A stretch of 64,000 nucleotides of DNA from Bradyrhizobium sp. (GTDB lineage: Bacteria > Pseudomonadota > Alphaproteobacteria > Rhizobiales > Xanthobacteraceae): NCBI RefSeq assembly GCF_027307225.1, contig NZ_DAHUXJ010000020.1:1-64000 (forward strand), given 5' to 3'. The notes beneath the pieces are model-generated. The model was not told where the DNA came from, made no database searches, and saw only the letters and a program-made list of their open reading frames with translations. The position numbers were made by a program, and so were the translations under genes. Below, piece by piece: positions 18,691-28,629 of this stretch (its first letter is position 1; each line of letters starts with the position of its first letter).

Positions 18691-19134
18691 TCAACTGGCC
18701 CCGCCAAGATGGCGGCGGATGGCGTCAAATCCAGCCTGATAGATCTGCTCCGAGACCATTTCGGTAAGACGTTTGTCGTCCTCGGGCCGTGTGATGAACC
18801 GCGACTCCCAATGCCAGAAGGTGCGATCGCCATCGGTAACCGGCAGCAGGCGAACGTGCGCCACATAGTTGAACATCGGAAGCGGCGTATCGAGCAGGCA
18901 ATAGGTGAACGTCTGTTCGAGATCGGAAAGCGCCAGCAATTGTTCGCGCAACTCGGCGCCGTCCTGCAGCTTGAACCGGCGCACACAGCCGATCTTGTCG
19001 GACGGCTGTGCCCGCTCGATCGTGCTGGTCGCAACCGCGGGATGCCAGCGATCATGCCCGTTGAAGTCGCGCAGCACGGCCCACGCTGCATCAGTCGGCG
19101 CGTTCAGGATCGTGCTTTTGACGATATGCGGCAC
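18691..19134 (-). CDS. SRPBCC-family protein (polyketide-cyclase/CoxG-like), copy 1
   Basis: 147 residues of START/Bet v 1 fold, with the typical opening IVKSTILNAPTDAAWAVLRD, then HPAVATSTIE and IGCVRRFKLQDG, and a long C-terminal helix. It is a paralogue of the next gene upstream. cox-type operons carry an SRPBCC membrane-recruiting subunit (CoxG); these two may play that part here or bind the hydrophobic substrate. It lies 16 bp upstream of the CoxM-like gene. Confidence 0.9.
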   Translation of the reverse strand: MPHIVKSTILNAPTDAAWAVLRDFNGHDRWHPAVATSTIERAQPSDKIGCVRRFKLQDGAELREQLLALSDLEQTFTYCLLDTPLPMFNYVAHVRLLPVTDGDRTFWHWESRFITRPEDDKRLTEMVSEQIYQAGFDAIRRHLGGAS

Positions 19135-19137
19135 CGC

Positions 19138-19575
19138 TCAGCCTCCAAACGCCCGCTTCAGCGCGTCAAAGCCGCCCTGAAACACGCCGCCGCCGATGTT
19201 GCCGACGAGCTCTGCCTCGCGTTCCGGCGCGCAATCGAACTCGGCGGTCCATTCCAGGAACGTCTGATCGCCGTCGGTGACCGGCGTGAGCCGCAGCGTG
19301 GCGACATAGTTCTCGACCGCCATCGGCGATTCCAGGATCGAGTAAGTGCAGAACATGTCGTAGTCCGACAGGCCCAGCAGCTTCTCGCGGATGCGATCGC
19401 CGTTACGCAGGCGGAAGTCGCGCACGCAGCCGATCTTGTCGGCAGCCTCACCGCCTTCGATCCGGCTCTCTGCGATTGCGGGATGCCAGTTCGGCAGGCC
19501 GTTGAAATCGCGCACGCGCGCCCAGACGCGCTCGTTGCGGGCATTGACGACAGTGGACACATAGACCCGGGCCAT
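19138..19575 (-). CDS. SRPBCC-family protein, copy 2
   Basis: 145 residues, clearly homologous to its neighbour (shared W/HPAxxxSxIE and DKIGCVRxFxL patterns), opening with VYVSTVVNARNERVWARVRD. Three bases separate the two genes, so they are a tandem duplication that may form a heterodimer. The upstream neighbour, nine bases away, is the giant flotillin; a membrane-scaffold role together is an inference from position only. Confidence 0.9.
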   Translation of the reverse strand: MARVYVSTVVNARNERVWARVRDFNGLPNWHPAIAESRIEGGEAADKIGCVRDFRLRNGDRIREKLLGLSDYDMFCTYSILESPMAVENYVATLRLTPVTDGDQTFLEWTAEFDCAPEREAELVGNIGGGVFQGGFDALKRAFGG

Positions 19576-19584
19576 GGCGAGCTC

Positions 19585-22485
19585 TTATCCTTTCTTGCGC
19601 GGGCCGCGCTCGATGGGCGTCTCGGCGGCACCAGTGTCGCCCGCGGGGGGCGACGCCGGCCTGCCCTCGCCGCCTTTCTTGCGGGACGATTCCCGTATGC
19701 CCTGCATGTCACGGGCTTCGCGGATAAGCCCCGGCATCTTGGCGAGGCTCCCACCCTCGACCCCGATGTCCGACAGGAGCGAGTCGATCAGCGGCGCCTG
19801 CACACGGTAGCGCAACGCCGAGTCGATCACCTCGTCGGTCGCGCTGCGGCCGCCACTGCCGCCGCCATTGCCGTTGAGGCCGTCTACCTGGAGAATGCGG
19901 ATGCCCTCGATCTTCTCCATAGGCTTGACGCTTTCGCGCACGATGCCCTCGATGCGATCGAGCAGCTTGCGGCGGAACAGCGAATAGCGAGCTTGGTCGG
20001 TGAGCACGTTTTCGGCCTCGTTGAGCATCCGTTGGGCCTCGGCTTCGACGGCGGCGCGGACCCGCTCGGCTTCGGCGGCAATCCGTGTCTCCTCGGCTTG
20101 TTTCTCGGCCAGCATGACCTCGATGGTCTTGCGCCGCTTGGCAATCTCGCTCTCCCGCGCGGTGACGACCCGCTCGGCAGCCTCGGTTGCGTGAGCCCTG
20201 GCGTCTTCGGCTGCGGCGCGCGCGGCCAACTCCTCCAGCGACTTCTGATGGATGGCGATCGATTTCTCGAGCATCGCTGTTTCGACGTCTTTCTCGCGAC
20301 CAACCTCCAGCCTACGCAGATCTCGCTCTCGGCCGACCCGGGCCTCATCCAGGCCACGGTCGGACGCGATACGGGCGCGCTCGACCTCCTCGCGGGATGC
20401 GATCTCGGCTTCCTGCAAGGACTGCGTGCGGGCAATCTCGAGCTGCTCGATGGCGCGCCTGCGCTCGATCCGTGCTGCTTCCAGCGCCTGCTCACGCGAG
20501 ACGTCGGTGGTCTCGACTTCCTTGCGTGCAATGATTTCCGCCTGCCGAACCTGGCGATCGGCATCCGCCCGCTCCGAGCGTTTCGCCGCAAGCGCGATCA
20601 CCCGCTCCTCGTCCGCGATCTCGACCGCCTTCTTCTGGTCGATATTGAGGACCTCCCGGGTCTTCGACGAATTGATGCGCTCGGTCTCGAGTGCCAGTTC
20701 GACATCGATGCGCTGTCGCTCAATGGCGTCGCGCCGTTTGAGCTCGGCGGCCTCGATCGCTTCGCTTCGCGCGATCTCGAGACTTCGGGTCTCACGCTCG
20801 GCGCGGATGCGCTCGGCGGCCACGACCTTCTCCTGCAAGATCCGTGCGGCTTCGATCGCCTCTCGGGACGCAATGTCGGCTTCCTCGACCGCGCGATTGC
20901 GGGCGATCTCAAGCGCGCGCACCCGCTCTTCCTGCCCGATGCGGGAGGCTTCGGTCGCTTCACGTGCCGCAATGCCGGCGACATCCAGCAGCTTGTTGCG
21001 ATTGATCTCGAGTTGACGGGTGGCTTGCTCGGCAGCGATACGTTCAGCGGCGAGATTGCGCTCCCGTGCGATGCGGGCGGCTTCCACCGCCTTCTGCGCC
21101 TCGATCTCCGCCTCCTGCACGCTGCGGACCTGCTGGATTTCCATCGAACGGGTGCGCTCATCCGAGGTGATGCGCTCGAGATTTACGGTCATGGTCTGGG
21201 CGATGCGGGCCTTTTCGGTCGCCTCCCGCGCTGCGATTTCGGCTTCCTCGACCGCCCTGGCACGCTCGATCTCCCGCCGGCGGGTTTCTTCCTCATTGGC
21301 AATGCGCGCGTCGGTCACGGCGCGATCTTGCTGGATACGCGCTTTCTCGACAGCTTCGCGCGCGGAGATTTCGGCTTCCTCCACGGTACGCGTGCGCTCG
21401 ATGTCGCGCTGGCGGATCTCCTTCTCGGAGGCAATCCGCGCACTGTCGATAGCGCGCTGGTTAGCGATCCTGGTCTTCTCGATTTCTTCCCGGGCGAGCA
21501 GTTCCTTTTCCTCGACGGCGCGGGTGCGCTCGATCTCACGTTGCCGGGTCTCTCGCTCCGAGGCGATCCGCGCTTCCGCGATGGCAAGCTCGTTGGCGAT
21601 GCGGGCCTTTTCGATGGCCTCGCGCGCCGTGAACTGCGCCTGTTCGGCTTCGGTCTCACGAAGGGCCCGTTCACGGGCAACTTCCGTGCGCTGCAAGGCA
21701 CGCCGCATCTCGATGTCGCGCTCCTGCTCGAGACGTGCGGTCTCGCTTTCGCGCTCGATCTCCAACGCTTGTCGCTCGGCATCGAGATTACGGGCGCGGA
21801 TCTTGATCATCGAGTCTTGTTCGATGTCGTTGCGCAGCTTGCGCTTGGCCTCGATGTCCTCCATCAGCCGGGTCAACCCTTCGGCGTCGAAGCGGTTCGA
21901 CGGGTTGAAAAACTCCAGATCGGTCTGATCGAGATCGGTGATTGCAACCGACTCCAGCTCAAGGCCGTTCTGCGCCAGCGCTTCGGCGGCGGCCGCCTTG
22001 ACGCGCGCAACATATTCGCCGCGCTGCTCGTGCATCTGCTCCATGGTCATTTCGGCGGCGACCGAGCGGATGGCAGAGATGAACTTGCCGGAGAGCAAGG
22101 CATGCAATTGCTCCGGTTCCAGCGTACGCCGGCCGAGCGTCGCGGCGGCAATCGCAACGGCTTCTCGCGTGGGCTGGACGCGCACATAGAAATCCGCCTC
22201 GACGTCCACGCGCATCCTGTCGCGGGTGATGACAGCGTCCTGTCTCGCGCGCGTGATGCCCATCGGCAGCACGTTCATGTTAACCGGCGTGTAATCGTGG
22301 ATAAAGGGCAGCACGAAGCCGCCGCCATTGATCACGACACGTTCGCCAAGAAAACCGGTGCGGACGAAGGATACTTCCTTCGACGAGCGATGATAGAGCC
22401 AGTTGACGATATAAACGACGATGGCGATCGCGATAATCGCGACAATCAACCAGAGGATCAATTGACCAACCAGAAACCCAGACAT
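19585..22485 (-). CDS. Giant flotillin/SPFH protein with long hendecad coiled coil
   Basis: 966 residues. A single membrane helix occupies residues ~8-30, an SPFH/band-7 domain ~32-230 (VNMNVLPMGITRARQDAVITRDR), then a coiled coil to about 830 and a disordered Gly/Pro/Lys tail. Residues 287-583 are exactly 27 consecutive 11-residue units, mostly grouped as 44-residue repeats of the type AREAIEKARIA-NELAIAEARIA-SERETRQREIE-RTRAVEEKELL. That period suits a right-handed coiled coil. Typical flotillins are 450-650 residues, so this one is much enlarged by repeat growth. It lies inside the molybdenum hydroxylase/ABC operon and probably forms a membrane scaffold for it. The repeat makes a long antisense frame appear on the other strand, which is not a gene. 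Confidence 0.93.
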   Translation of the reverse strand: MSGFLVGQLILWLIVAIIAIAIVVYIVNWLYHRSSKEVSFVRTGFLGERVVINGGGFVLPFIHDYTPVNMNVLPMGITRARQDAVITRDRMRVDVEADFYVRVQPTREAVAIAAATLGRRTLEPEQLHALLSGKFISAIRSVAAEMTMEQMHEQRGEYVARVKAAAAEALAQNGLELESVAITDLDQTDLEFFNPSNRFDAEGLTRLMEDIEAKRKLRNDIEQDSMIKIRARNLDAERQALEIERESETARLEQERDIEMRRALQRTEVARERALRETEAEQAQFTAREAIEKARIANELAIAEARIASERETRQREIERTRAVEEKELLAREEIEKTRIANQRAIDSARIASEKEIRQRDIERTRTVEEAEISAREAVEKARIQQDRAVTDARIANEEETRRREIERARAVEEAEIAAREATEKARIAQTMTVNLERITSDERTRSMEIQQVRSVQEAEIEAQKAVEAARIARERNLAAERIAAEQATRQLEINRNKLLDVAGIAAREATEASRIGQEERVRALEIARNRAVEEADIASREAIEAARILQEKVVAAERIRAERETRSLEIARSEAIEAAELKRRDAIERQRIDVELALETERINSSKTREVLNIDQKKAVEIADEERVIALAAKRSERADADRQVRQAEIIARKEVETTDVSREQALEAARIERRRAIEQLEIARTQSLQEAEIASREEVERARIASDRGLDEARVGRERDLRRLEVGREKDVETAMLEKSIAIHQKSLEELAARAAAEDARAHATEAAERVVTARESEIAKRRKTIEVMLAEKQAEETRIAAEAERVRAAVEAEAQRMLNEAENVLTDQARYSLFRRKLLDRIEGIVRESVKPMEKIEGIRILQVDGLNGNGGGSGGRSATDEVIDSALRYRVQAPLIDSLLSDIGVEGGSLAKMPGLIREARDMQGIRESSRKKGGEGRPASPPAGDTGAAETPIERGPRKKG

Positions 22486-22510
22486 CTTCTCCTCCCTTCG
22501 GTCAGCGGCC

Positions 22511-23344
22511 CTAACGCGCGCCGATCGCCTTGAATTTGCGTACCTGATCCGTCAGCGCCCGCTCCACGGGAAGGCGCTCCATGGAGGAGGCACCGTAGAA
22601 GCCGTGGCATTTGCGAGTATTCTTCATGATGAAATCTGCATCGGCCGGGTCCGCGATCGGACCGCCATGCGCGAGCACGAGAATGTCCGGATTGACGCTA
22701 AGCGCGGCCGCCCCCCACGCGTCGATGCGCATCGGACAATCCTCAAGCTTCAAGGCCGTCTGCGCGCCGATAGCGCCACCCGTGGTCAGGCCAAGATGGC
22801 ACACGATGATGTCCGCACCGGCGATCGCCATCGCCGCCGCTTCTTTCTCGCTGAAAACATAAGGCGTCGTCAGCATATCCATTTCATGGGCCTTTGAGAT
22901 CATCTCGATTTCCAGTGCGTAAGATATGCCCGTCTCTTCCAGATTGGCCCGGAAAACGCCGTCGATCAGTCCGACGGTTGGAAAATTCTGCACGCCCGCG
23001 AATCCCAGCGTTTTCAACTGGTCGAGGAAGATGTCCATGTCGCGGAAAGGATCGGTGCCGTTGACGCCGGCAAGCACCGGCGTCTTGGTGACGATCGGCA
23101 ACACCTCGCCCGCCATTTCCACGACGATCGCATTGGCGTCGCCGTAAGGCATGAGGCCAGCGAGCGAGCCGCGCCCGGCCATGCGATAACGGCCCGAATT
23201 GTAGATCACGATCAGGTCGACGCCGCCGGCTTCCTCGCATTTGGCTGAAAGACCGGTTCCGGCGCCGCCGCCGACGATCGGCTCGCCCCGGGCCACCATG
23301 TCTTTGAATTTTTTCAGCAACGCCTTGCGTTCAAACCTTTGCAT
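22511..23344 (-). CDS. Tm-1-type TIM-barrel protein (phosphoenolpyruvate hydrolase family)
   Basis: 277 residues of the PEP-mutase/hydrolase-like TIM barrel, with [20 protein letters not shown] at the start, [31 protein letters not shown] and FPTVGLIDG. This family matches the C-terminal domain of the plant virus-resistance protein Tm-1. The matching N-terminal domain is encoded three bases upstream, fused to an ABC ATPase. Reaction unknown; a lyase or hydrolase acting on a phosphorylated or keto acid is plausible. Confidence 0.9.
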   Translation of the reverse strand: MQRFERKALLKKFKDMVARGEPIVGGGAGTGLSAKCEEAGGVDLIVIYNSGRYRMAGRGSLAGLMPYGDANAIVVEMAGEVLPIVTKTPVLAGVNGTDPFRDMDIFLDQLKTLGFAGVQNFPTVGLIDGVFRANLEETGISYALEIEMISKAHEMDMLTTPYVFSEKEAAAMAIAGADIIVCHLGLTTGGAIGAQTALKLEDCPMRIDAWGAAALSVNPDILVLAHGGPIADPADADFIMKNTRKCHGFYGASSMERLPVERALTDQVRKFKAIGAR

Positions 23345-23347
23345 CGG

Positions 23348-25564
23348 TCACCTCGCCACTCTACGCCGTCCGCCCGCACGTCCGAGCAGGGAACGGAACG
23401 CGCCGACGATAGCAGAAGCAAATTCCGGATCGTTGATGTTGCGTTTGACCCGCACGATCCGGCGATTGCCGGTCTGGCGCACGCTGATTTCGAGCGCCCT
23501 AAACAGGGCGGCGTCCGCCTCCGGATCCCAGAACGGCTGCCCGGCTGCATCCAGCGCGGAAACGCCCCCTTCGGGCAGGAAGAGGCGAACAGGTCCGTCC
23601 ATCTGGTTCAGCCGCTCGCCGACCCAACGGCCCATGCGGTCGTTCTCTTCCGGTGTCGTCCGCATCAGCGTGACCTGCGGATTGTGAACGTGGAATTTGC
23701 GATGTCGATATCGCTCGGGGATGCTGTCGGGCGCGCCGAAGTTCACCATGTCCAGCGCTCCGACCGAACCGACATAGGGCACGCGGCTGCGAATAATAGC
23801 GCCGAAGCGATCCGCAGTAGCGGGGAATACGCCCCCCATCAGAAGATCGCAGACTTCGGTCGTGGTCAGATCGATCACGCCTGCGAGCTGGCCGGAATCC
23901 ACCAGCTTTTCCATCGAGCGGCCGCCGACACCCGTAGCGTGGAAGACCAGGCACTCGAAGGCATCCTTGAGCTCGGCCGAGATTTTCTGCACCGCGGGTG
24001 TCGTCACACCGAACATGGTGATGCCGACGGAAGGCAGCGCCCCGCTCACTTCGCTTCGAGTGGGGGGGCGCCCATCGAGGCGTGCCCTCACCATTCCGAT
24101 CAACGCATTGGCGCCATTGGCAAGCACCGCGCGCGAGATCGAGTTGAGGCCCTGCACATCTGTGACCGAATACATCATGGTGATGTCGGACGGCCCGACA
24201 TAGGACCCCACGTCCCCCGAGGCGACCGAGGAGATGATCAGCTTCGGCACGCCGACCGGTAACGTCCGCATCGCGGGGGCGACCAGCGACGTTCCACCGG
24301 ACCCGCCGGCAGAGATGATGCCCGCGACATTACCCTGCCGGCCTAGCCATCTGGCAAACGCATCGGCCATCGCCGTGACTGAGGCGCCGCGGTCGGCGCC
24401 GAACACGCCTGAGCCGCCGCGGCCATGATTGAGCGCGATCTCCTGCGCCGAGACATCGCAGGTGGAGAGCTTCCCGCTGGTGGAAACGTCGACCAGACGT
24501 GTACGCAGGCCGCTTTCGGCGATGATGTTACGGATGAACCGAAGCTCCGTGCCCTTGGTGTCGAGCGTGCCGGCGATCAGCACCACCGGAGGCCCCGATG
24601 GCTGTTGGGCGGTCGGTTGCTGCCGCTGCCGCGTGCGGTCCTCCAACCGCGTCACTCCGGTCGAGAGTGTGCGCGCCGCTGCTTCGATCCGCGCGATCGG
24701 CGCGGGCTGCGACCAGCGGGTCGGCGACGTGGGATTCGAGACATAGATCCGGATCGGCGCCGTGCCTGGCGCGCGCCGTGGTGCGGCCTCGGCCTCCGGC
24801 TTGACGGGCGCCGCAATTTCAAGATCACCTTCTTCGGCATGAACGCCGACGCCGAGCAGATGCTGCTGCAGGTCACGATCGGCCGACAGGCGCGCGGATT
24901 CGATGATGCGGTTAATCCTGCCATTGACCATGATCGCGACGTTCCTTGAGACCGCCGTCGCCACGCCGATGTTCTGCTCGATGACCAACACCGAGATGTC
25001 GCCTTCGTCGCCCAAGCGCACCAGCATATCCTCGACTTGCCCGACTATCACCGGAGCAAGCCCCTCGGTTGGCTCGTCCATCACGAGGAGATGCGGATTG
25101 GTCAAAAGCGCGCGCGAGATCGCGAGCATCTGCTGTTCGCCGCCCGAAAGCTGCCCGCCGCCGTGGTCCTTGCGTTCGGCCAGGCGCGGGAATGTTTCGT
25201 AGATACGCTCGACGCTCCATGGGCCGCGCCGGATGCCGGCGGCAAGACGCAGATGCTCGTCGACGCTGAGCGATCGCCAGAGCCGCCTTCCCTGCGGTAC
25301 ATAGCCGACGCCGAGACGCGCGATGCTGGCCGGCGGCATCGACGTAATGTCTTCGCCACGAACGCGGATCGAGCCGCCGCTCGCCCGCAACAGGCCCATG
25401 ATGGTCTTGCACAGCGTGGTCTTGCCCATGCCGTTGCGTCCAACCACCGCGAACACGCCGGACTCGAGCGTGAGGTCGATGCCTTGCAAAGCATGCGAAT
25501 GGCCATAAAACACATCGAGGCCACGGACTTCGAGAGCTGGCGCGGAGCGACGGACGTCAGTCAT
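23348..25564 (-). CDS. LivF-type ABC ATPase fused to Tm-1-like (UPF0261) domain
   Basis: 738 residues in two parts. Residues ~1-235 are a branched-chain-amino-acid-type ATPase: Walker [13 protein letters not shown], signature [10 protein letters not shown], Walker [14 protein letters not shown]. After a Pro/Arg/Gln-rich linker of ~90 residues, residues ~330-735 are a UPF0261/Tm-1-like domain ([47 protein letters not shown]). The fusion physically ties transporter energising to the Tm-1 protein. It overlaps LivG by eight bases and precedes the TIM-barrel gene by three. Confidence 0.94.
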   Translation of the reverse strand: MTDVRRSAPALEVRGLDVFYGHSHALQGIDLTLESGVFAVVGRNGMGKTTLCKTIMGLLRASGGSIRVRGEDITSMPPASIARLGVGYVPQGRRLWRSLSVDEHLRLAAGIRRGPWSVERIYETFPRLAERKDHGGGQLSGGEQQMLAISRALLTNPHLLVMDEPTEGLAPVIVGQVEDMLVRLGDEGDISVLVIEQNIGVATAVSRNVAIMVNGRINRIIESARLSADRDLQQHLLGVGVHAEEGDLEIAAPVKPEAEAAPRRAPGTAPIRIYVSNPTSPTRWSQPAPIARIEAAARTLSTGVTRLEDRTRQRQQPTAQQPSGPPVVLIAGTLDTKGTELRFIRNIIAESGLRTRLVDVSTSGKLSTCDVSAQEIALNHGRGGSGVFGADRGASVTAMADAFARWLGRQGNVAGIISAGGSGGTSLVAPAMRTLPVGVPKLIISSVASGDVGSYVGPSDITMMYSVTDVQGLNSISRAVLANGANALIGMVRARLDGRPPTRSEVSGALPSVGITMFGVTTPAVQKISAELKDAFECLVFHATGVGGRSMEKLVDSGQLAGVIDLTTTEVCDLLMGGVFPATADRFGAIIRSRVPYVGSVGALDMVNFGAPDSIPERYRHRKFHVHNPQVTLMRTTPEENDRMGRWVGERLNQMDGPVRLFLPEGGVSALDAAGQPFWDPEADAALFRALEISVRQTGNRRIVRVKRNINDPEFASAIVGAFRSLLGRAGGRRRVAR

Positions 25565-26339
25565 GCCCGCCCCCTAGATAAAGCTCCTGCACTTCCGGAT
25601 CGGATTCTATCTCCTGCGGCAGGCCTTCTTTGAAGACCCGGCCGTTGTGCATCATGGTGACACTCTCGACCACACGCAGCGCCACATCCATGTCGTGCTC
25701 GATAATGATGTAGCCGATATGCGAAGGCAGCGACGTCAGGATCTCGATCAATTCGCGCCGTTCGGCCGGCGACAGACCTGCCGCCGGCTCGTCAAACAGG
25801 ATGAAGCGCGGCGCGCCCGCAAGCGCCAGCGCGATCTCGAGCTGCCGTTGTTGTCCATGGGCGAGCTCGGACACGCGCCGTGCCTTGACAGCCGTCAGAT
25901 GCACCGCCCCGATCAACAGATCGGTTGAATGCATCAGCGCATCATCGGGACGCGCGCGCAGGAGCGAGAAGCGTCCGCGCGAAACGCCGCAGCAGGCGAG
26001 ATAGACGTTGTCCTGCACGGTCAGACCGGGAAACAGTGCCGAGATCTGGTAGGTGCGGCGCAGGCCACGACGAATGCGCTCGTAAGGCGGGAAATGGGTG
26101 ATGTCCTCGCCGAAGAAACGGATGGTGCCCGAGGACGGCAGAAAATCGCCGGTGACGCAGTTGAACAGCGTGGTCTTGCCAGCGCCGTTGGAGCCGAGCA
26201 CCGCGCGACGCTCGCCCGGCCGCACGGTGATGGTGACATCGGTCAGTGCCGCGAGCGCGCCGAACATCCTGGTCACGCCGCGCAACTCCAGCGCCGCCCC
26301 TGCACCGACCGCGGAAATGCGCCGGGCGACGCTATCCAT
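25557..26339 (-). CDS. LivG-type ABC transporter ATP-binding protein
   Basis: A 260-residue ATPase of a branched-chain amino acid/amide-type importer. Walker A is [12 protein letters not shown], the signature region reads [13 protein letters not shown] (an AHGQQ variant usual in LivG), and Walker B is [13 protein letters not shown]. The C-terminal LivG extension is present ([22 protein letters not shown]). The start ATG 26339 has GGAGG eight bases upstream and overlaps livM by eight bases; an in-frame start seven codons earlier is possible. Confidence 0.94.
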   Translation of the reverse strand: MDSVARRISAVGAGAALELRGVTRMFGALAALTDVTITVRPGERRAVLGSNGAGKTTLFNCVTGDFLPSSGTIRFFGEDITHFPPYERIRRGLRRTYQISALFPGLTVQDNVYLACCGVSRGRFSLLRARPDDALMHSTDLLIGAVHLTAVKARRVSELAHGQQRQLEIALALAGAPRFILFDEPAAGLSPAERRELIEILTSLPSHIGYIIIEHDMDVALRVVESVTMMHNGRVFKEGLPQEIESDPEVQELYLGGGHD

Positions 26340-27420
26340 GGCCGCTGCCTCCGCGCGCACGGCTTTCAGTCCTGACGGCGCGGCGACGCCAGCGCTCCCA
26401 GAGGCCGATCACGCCGTCAGACGACCAGAACACGATGACGAGGAAGCCGATGCCGATCAGAAGACGGAACCGGTTTCCGTCGAGGCCGACCTTGACCAGA
26501 AAGTCGAGCGCAAACGTGCGCAGGATGACGAAGATGAAGGCGCCGACAAAGGGGCCGACCGGCCGGCTAATGCCGCCGACCACCGCGATAATCAGGATAT
26601 CGATGCAGCGTTCGACCCCGATCGAGCCGGGCGAGATCTGGCGGTAATTCCAGACCTGGAGCACCCCAGCGAGCGCTGCGATAAAGGAGGCGATGGCGTA
26701 GGCCGCAACGCGATGCGCGTTGACATTGAAGCCGAGCGCCGCCATGCGCCGCGGATTGTCACGGACGCCCTGCAAGGCGAGGCCGAATGGCGCGCGGGAG
26801 ATATAGAGCACCGCGAAATAACACAGCGCCGCGGTGGCAAGAATGACGTAGTAAAAGGCAATATCGGAACGCCAGTCGACGCCCCAGAAATGCGGGGTCG
26901 CGATGGTATTGATACCGGTATGGCCGTTGAAGATCGCCCAGTTCTGGTTGGTGAAGTAGTAGAAGGCCGCGCCAATCGCCAGCGTGATCATGATGGTGTA
27001 GATGCCCTCGGTGCGCACCGCGAGCGCGCCGCCGAAGGTGCCGAAGGCGGTGGCGAGCGCAAGCGCCATCGGTACCGCCAACCACCACGGCCAGCCCAGG
27101 CTGATGTTGGCGCTGCCGCTGACGCCGAACACCGCAACCATGTAGCCGGCGAAACCGGCGACGGTAAGCTGCATCAAGCTGACCATGCCGCCATAACCGG
27201 CGAGTAACATCAGGCTGAGCGCGATCGTCCCGAGGATCAGCGTCGTGCCGAAGATCTCGATCAGGAAGAAGCTATTGGCGATAAGGGGCATGATGAGGAG
27301 AAGTACCGCGACGAGCGGCGGCGCCGGGCTGTCGAATTCCATCCACGCGATCGCCGCCCGACGTTGGGCGGCGGTTGCCGGCGGTTTGGCATGCAAGCGG
27401 GCTTCCTGGATCAATGACAT
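26332..27420 (-). CDS. LivM-type ABC transporter permease
   Basis: A 362-residue inner-membrane permease with about nine to ten hydrophobic segments. It carries the family loop GYGGMVSLMQLTVAGFAGYM and the coupling-helix region ALQGVRDNPRRMAALGFNV, then AALAGVLQVWNYRQISPGS. It partners LivH encoded one base upstream. Substrates of this importer class include amino acids, urea, amides and aromatic acids, so the ligand is open. Confidence 0.94.
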   Translation of the reverse strand: MSLIQEARLHAKPPATAAQRRAAIAWMEFDSPAPPLVAVLLLIMPLIANSFFLIEIFGTTLILGTIALSLMLLAGYGGMVSLMQLTVAGFAGYMVAVFGVSGSANISLGWPWWLAVPMALALATAFGTFGGALAVRTEGIYTIMITLAIGAAFYYFTNQNWAIFNGHTGINTIATPHFWGVDWRSDIAFYYVILATAALCYFAVLYISRAPFGLALQGVRDNPRRMAALGFNVNAHRVAAYAIASFIAALAGVLQVWNYRQISPGSIGVERCIDILIIAVVGGISRPVGPFVGAFIFVILRTFALDFLVKVGLDGNRFRLLIGIGFLVIVFWSSDGVIGLWERWRRRAVRTESRARGGSGHG

Positions 27421-27421
27421 G

Positions 27422-28573
27422 TCAGCGCCTCGCCAACAGACCCTGCGGCCGAATGGCCAGCACGAGCACCATGATCAGGAAGGTCACCACGATGGCGTAG
27501 GTCGGGATGTAGACCGAGCCGAGTTGCTCGGCGAGGCCGATGATCAGCGCACCGAGCGCCGCGCCCGGGATCGATCCCATCCCGCCGACGATGACGACGA
27601 CAAGCGATGCAAGGAGAAAGCGGATGTCTTCGCCCGGTGAAATCGACTGGAATGTTCCGCCGACGACGCCGGCAATGCCCGCGAGACCGGCGCCCAGGGC
27701 GAAGATGATGACGAATACGATCTGGATTCGGACACCGGTGGCGGCGAGGATATCGCGATCGTCGACGCCCGCGCGCACCATCATGCCGATGCGGGTACGG
27801 TTGAGCGCGAGCCACATGACGACGCCGATCACGACCGATGCGGCGAGGATTACAAGCCGCACCAACGGGTATCGCAGATAGACGGCTTCGCCTGAAGACT
27901 TGACCGCGGTCACGAGCGGCAGTTCGACCGGGCCGATCAGCCATTGCGGGGTCTGGATCTGATAAAAGTCGCCGCCGAACGCCCACAACATGAGATCAGC
28001 GAAAACGATCGAAAGACCGATCGTCACCATGGTCTGGCGCAGGTCCTCGCCCTCCATGCGGCGGAACACGACGAGCTGCAGGATGATGCCAACCAGCGCG
28101 ACGAGAATGAAGGCGGCGATGAAGCTGAGGACCCAAGATCCAGTCCATGAGCTGACTGCGTAACCGACGTATCCGCCGAACAGGTAGAGCGACCCGTGCG
28201 CCAGATTGACGTTGCGCATCAGGCCGAAGATCAGCGTGAAGCCGCTTGCCACCAGGAAGTAGAGGCCGCCAAGCGTGATGCCGTTGAAGACGGCGTTGAG
28301 AAAGACCTTCTTCCGGCCGATCGCCTCCTCAAGGCCCGGCGGCCAGACCGCGAAAATCAGCCAGAGCAGCACCACGGCCGCGATCAGCGCGATCAGCGCC
28401 CAAGCCGGATGGCGTTCGATGAAACGACTCACGCCTGCCACCCGCTCGTCCCGGTGACTCCCGGACGAAGATCGCGGGCTTTGGAGCTGGCGGCCACTCG
28501 CGCCGTCACCATCATATCCTCCCAGCGCCCCGGCCATTTCGATCGGCCGTCGGTTCTGCGCATCGTTTGGCAT
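27422..28573 (-). CDS. LivH-type ABC transporter permease
   Basis: A 383-residue permease with VFNGITLGGLYFLVASGFTL, the conserved GLMRNVNLAHGSLYLFGGY, ALNRTRIGMMVRAGVDDRD as coupling helix, and IVGGMGSIPGAALGALIIG. The first ~45 residues (polar, Ser/Arg/Gly-rich) are not typical, so translation may start at a GTG near 28430 giving SRFIERHPAW, but no clear ribosome site decides it. First gene of the tightly packed 18-gene run; the AraC gene ends 56 bp upstream. Confidence 0.92.
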   Translation of the reverse strand: MPNDAQNRRPIEMAGALGGYDGDGASGRQLQSPRSSSGSHRDERVAGVSRFIERHPAWALIALIAAVVLLWLIFAVWPPGLEEAIGRKKVFLNAVFNGITLGGLYFLVASGFTLIFGLMRNVNLAHGSLYLFGGYVGYAVSSWTGSWVLSFIAAFILVALVGIILQLVVFRRMEGEDLRQTMVTIGLSIVFADLMLWAFGGDFYQIQTPQWLIGPVELPLVTAVKSSGEAVYLRYPLVRLVILAASVVIGVVMWLALNRTRIGMMVRAGVDDRDILAATGVRIQIVFVIIFALGAGLAGIAGVVGGTFQSISPGEDIRFLLASLVVVIVGGMGSIPGAALGALIIGLAEQLGSVYIPTYAIVVTFLIMVLVLAIRPQGLLARR

Positions 28574-28629
28574 CCTAGCGACGCCACAAGAGGGGGACTT
28601 GATCGTCAGTATCTTTTCGTAAGGTGGGC

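Noticed and set aside
18664..22533. A 1289-residue open frame on the plus strand opposite the flotillin
   Set aside because: It is antisense to the 11-residue repeat of the flotillin; its own sequence has no domain, and the codon repeat explains its length.
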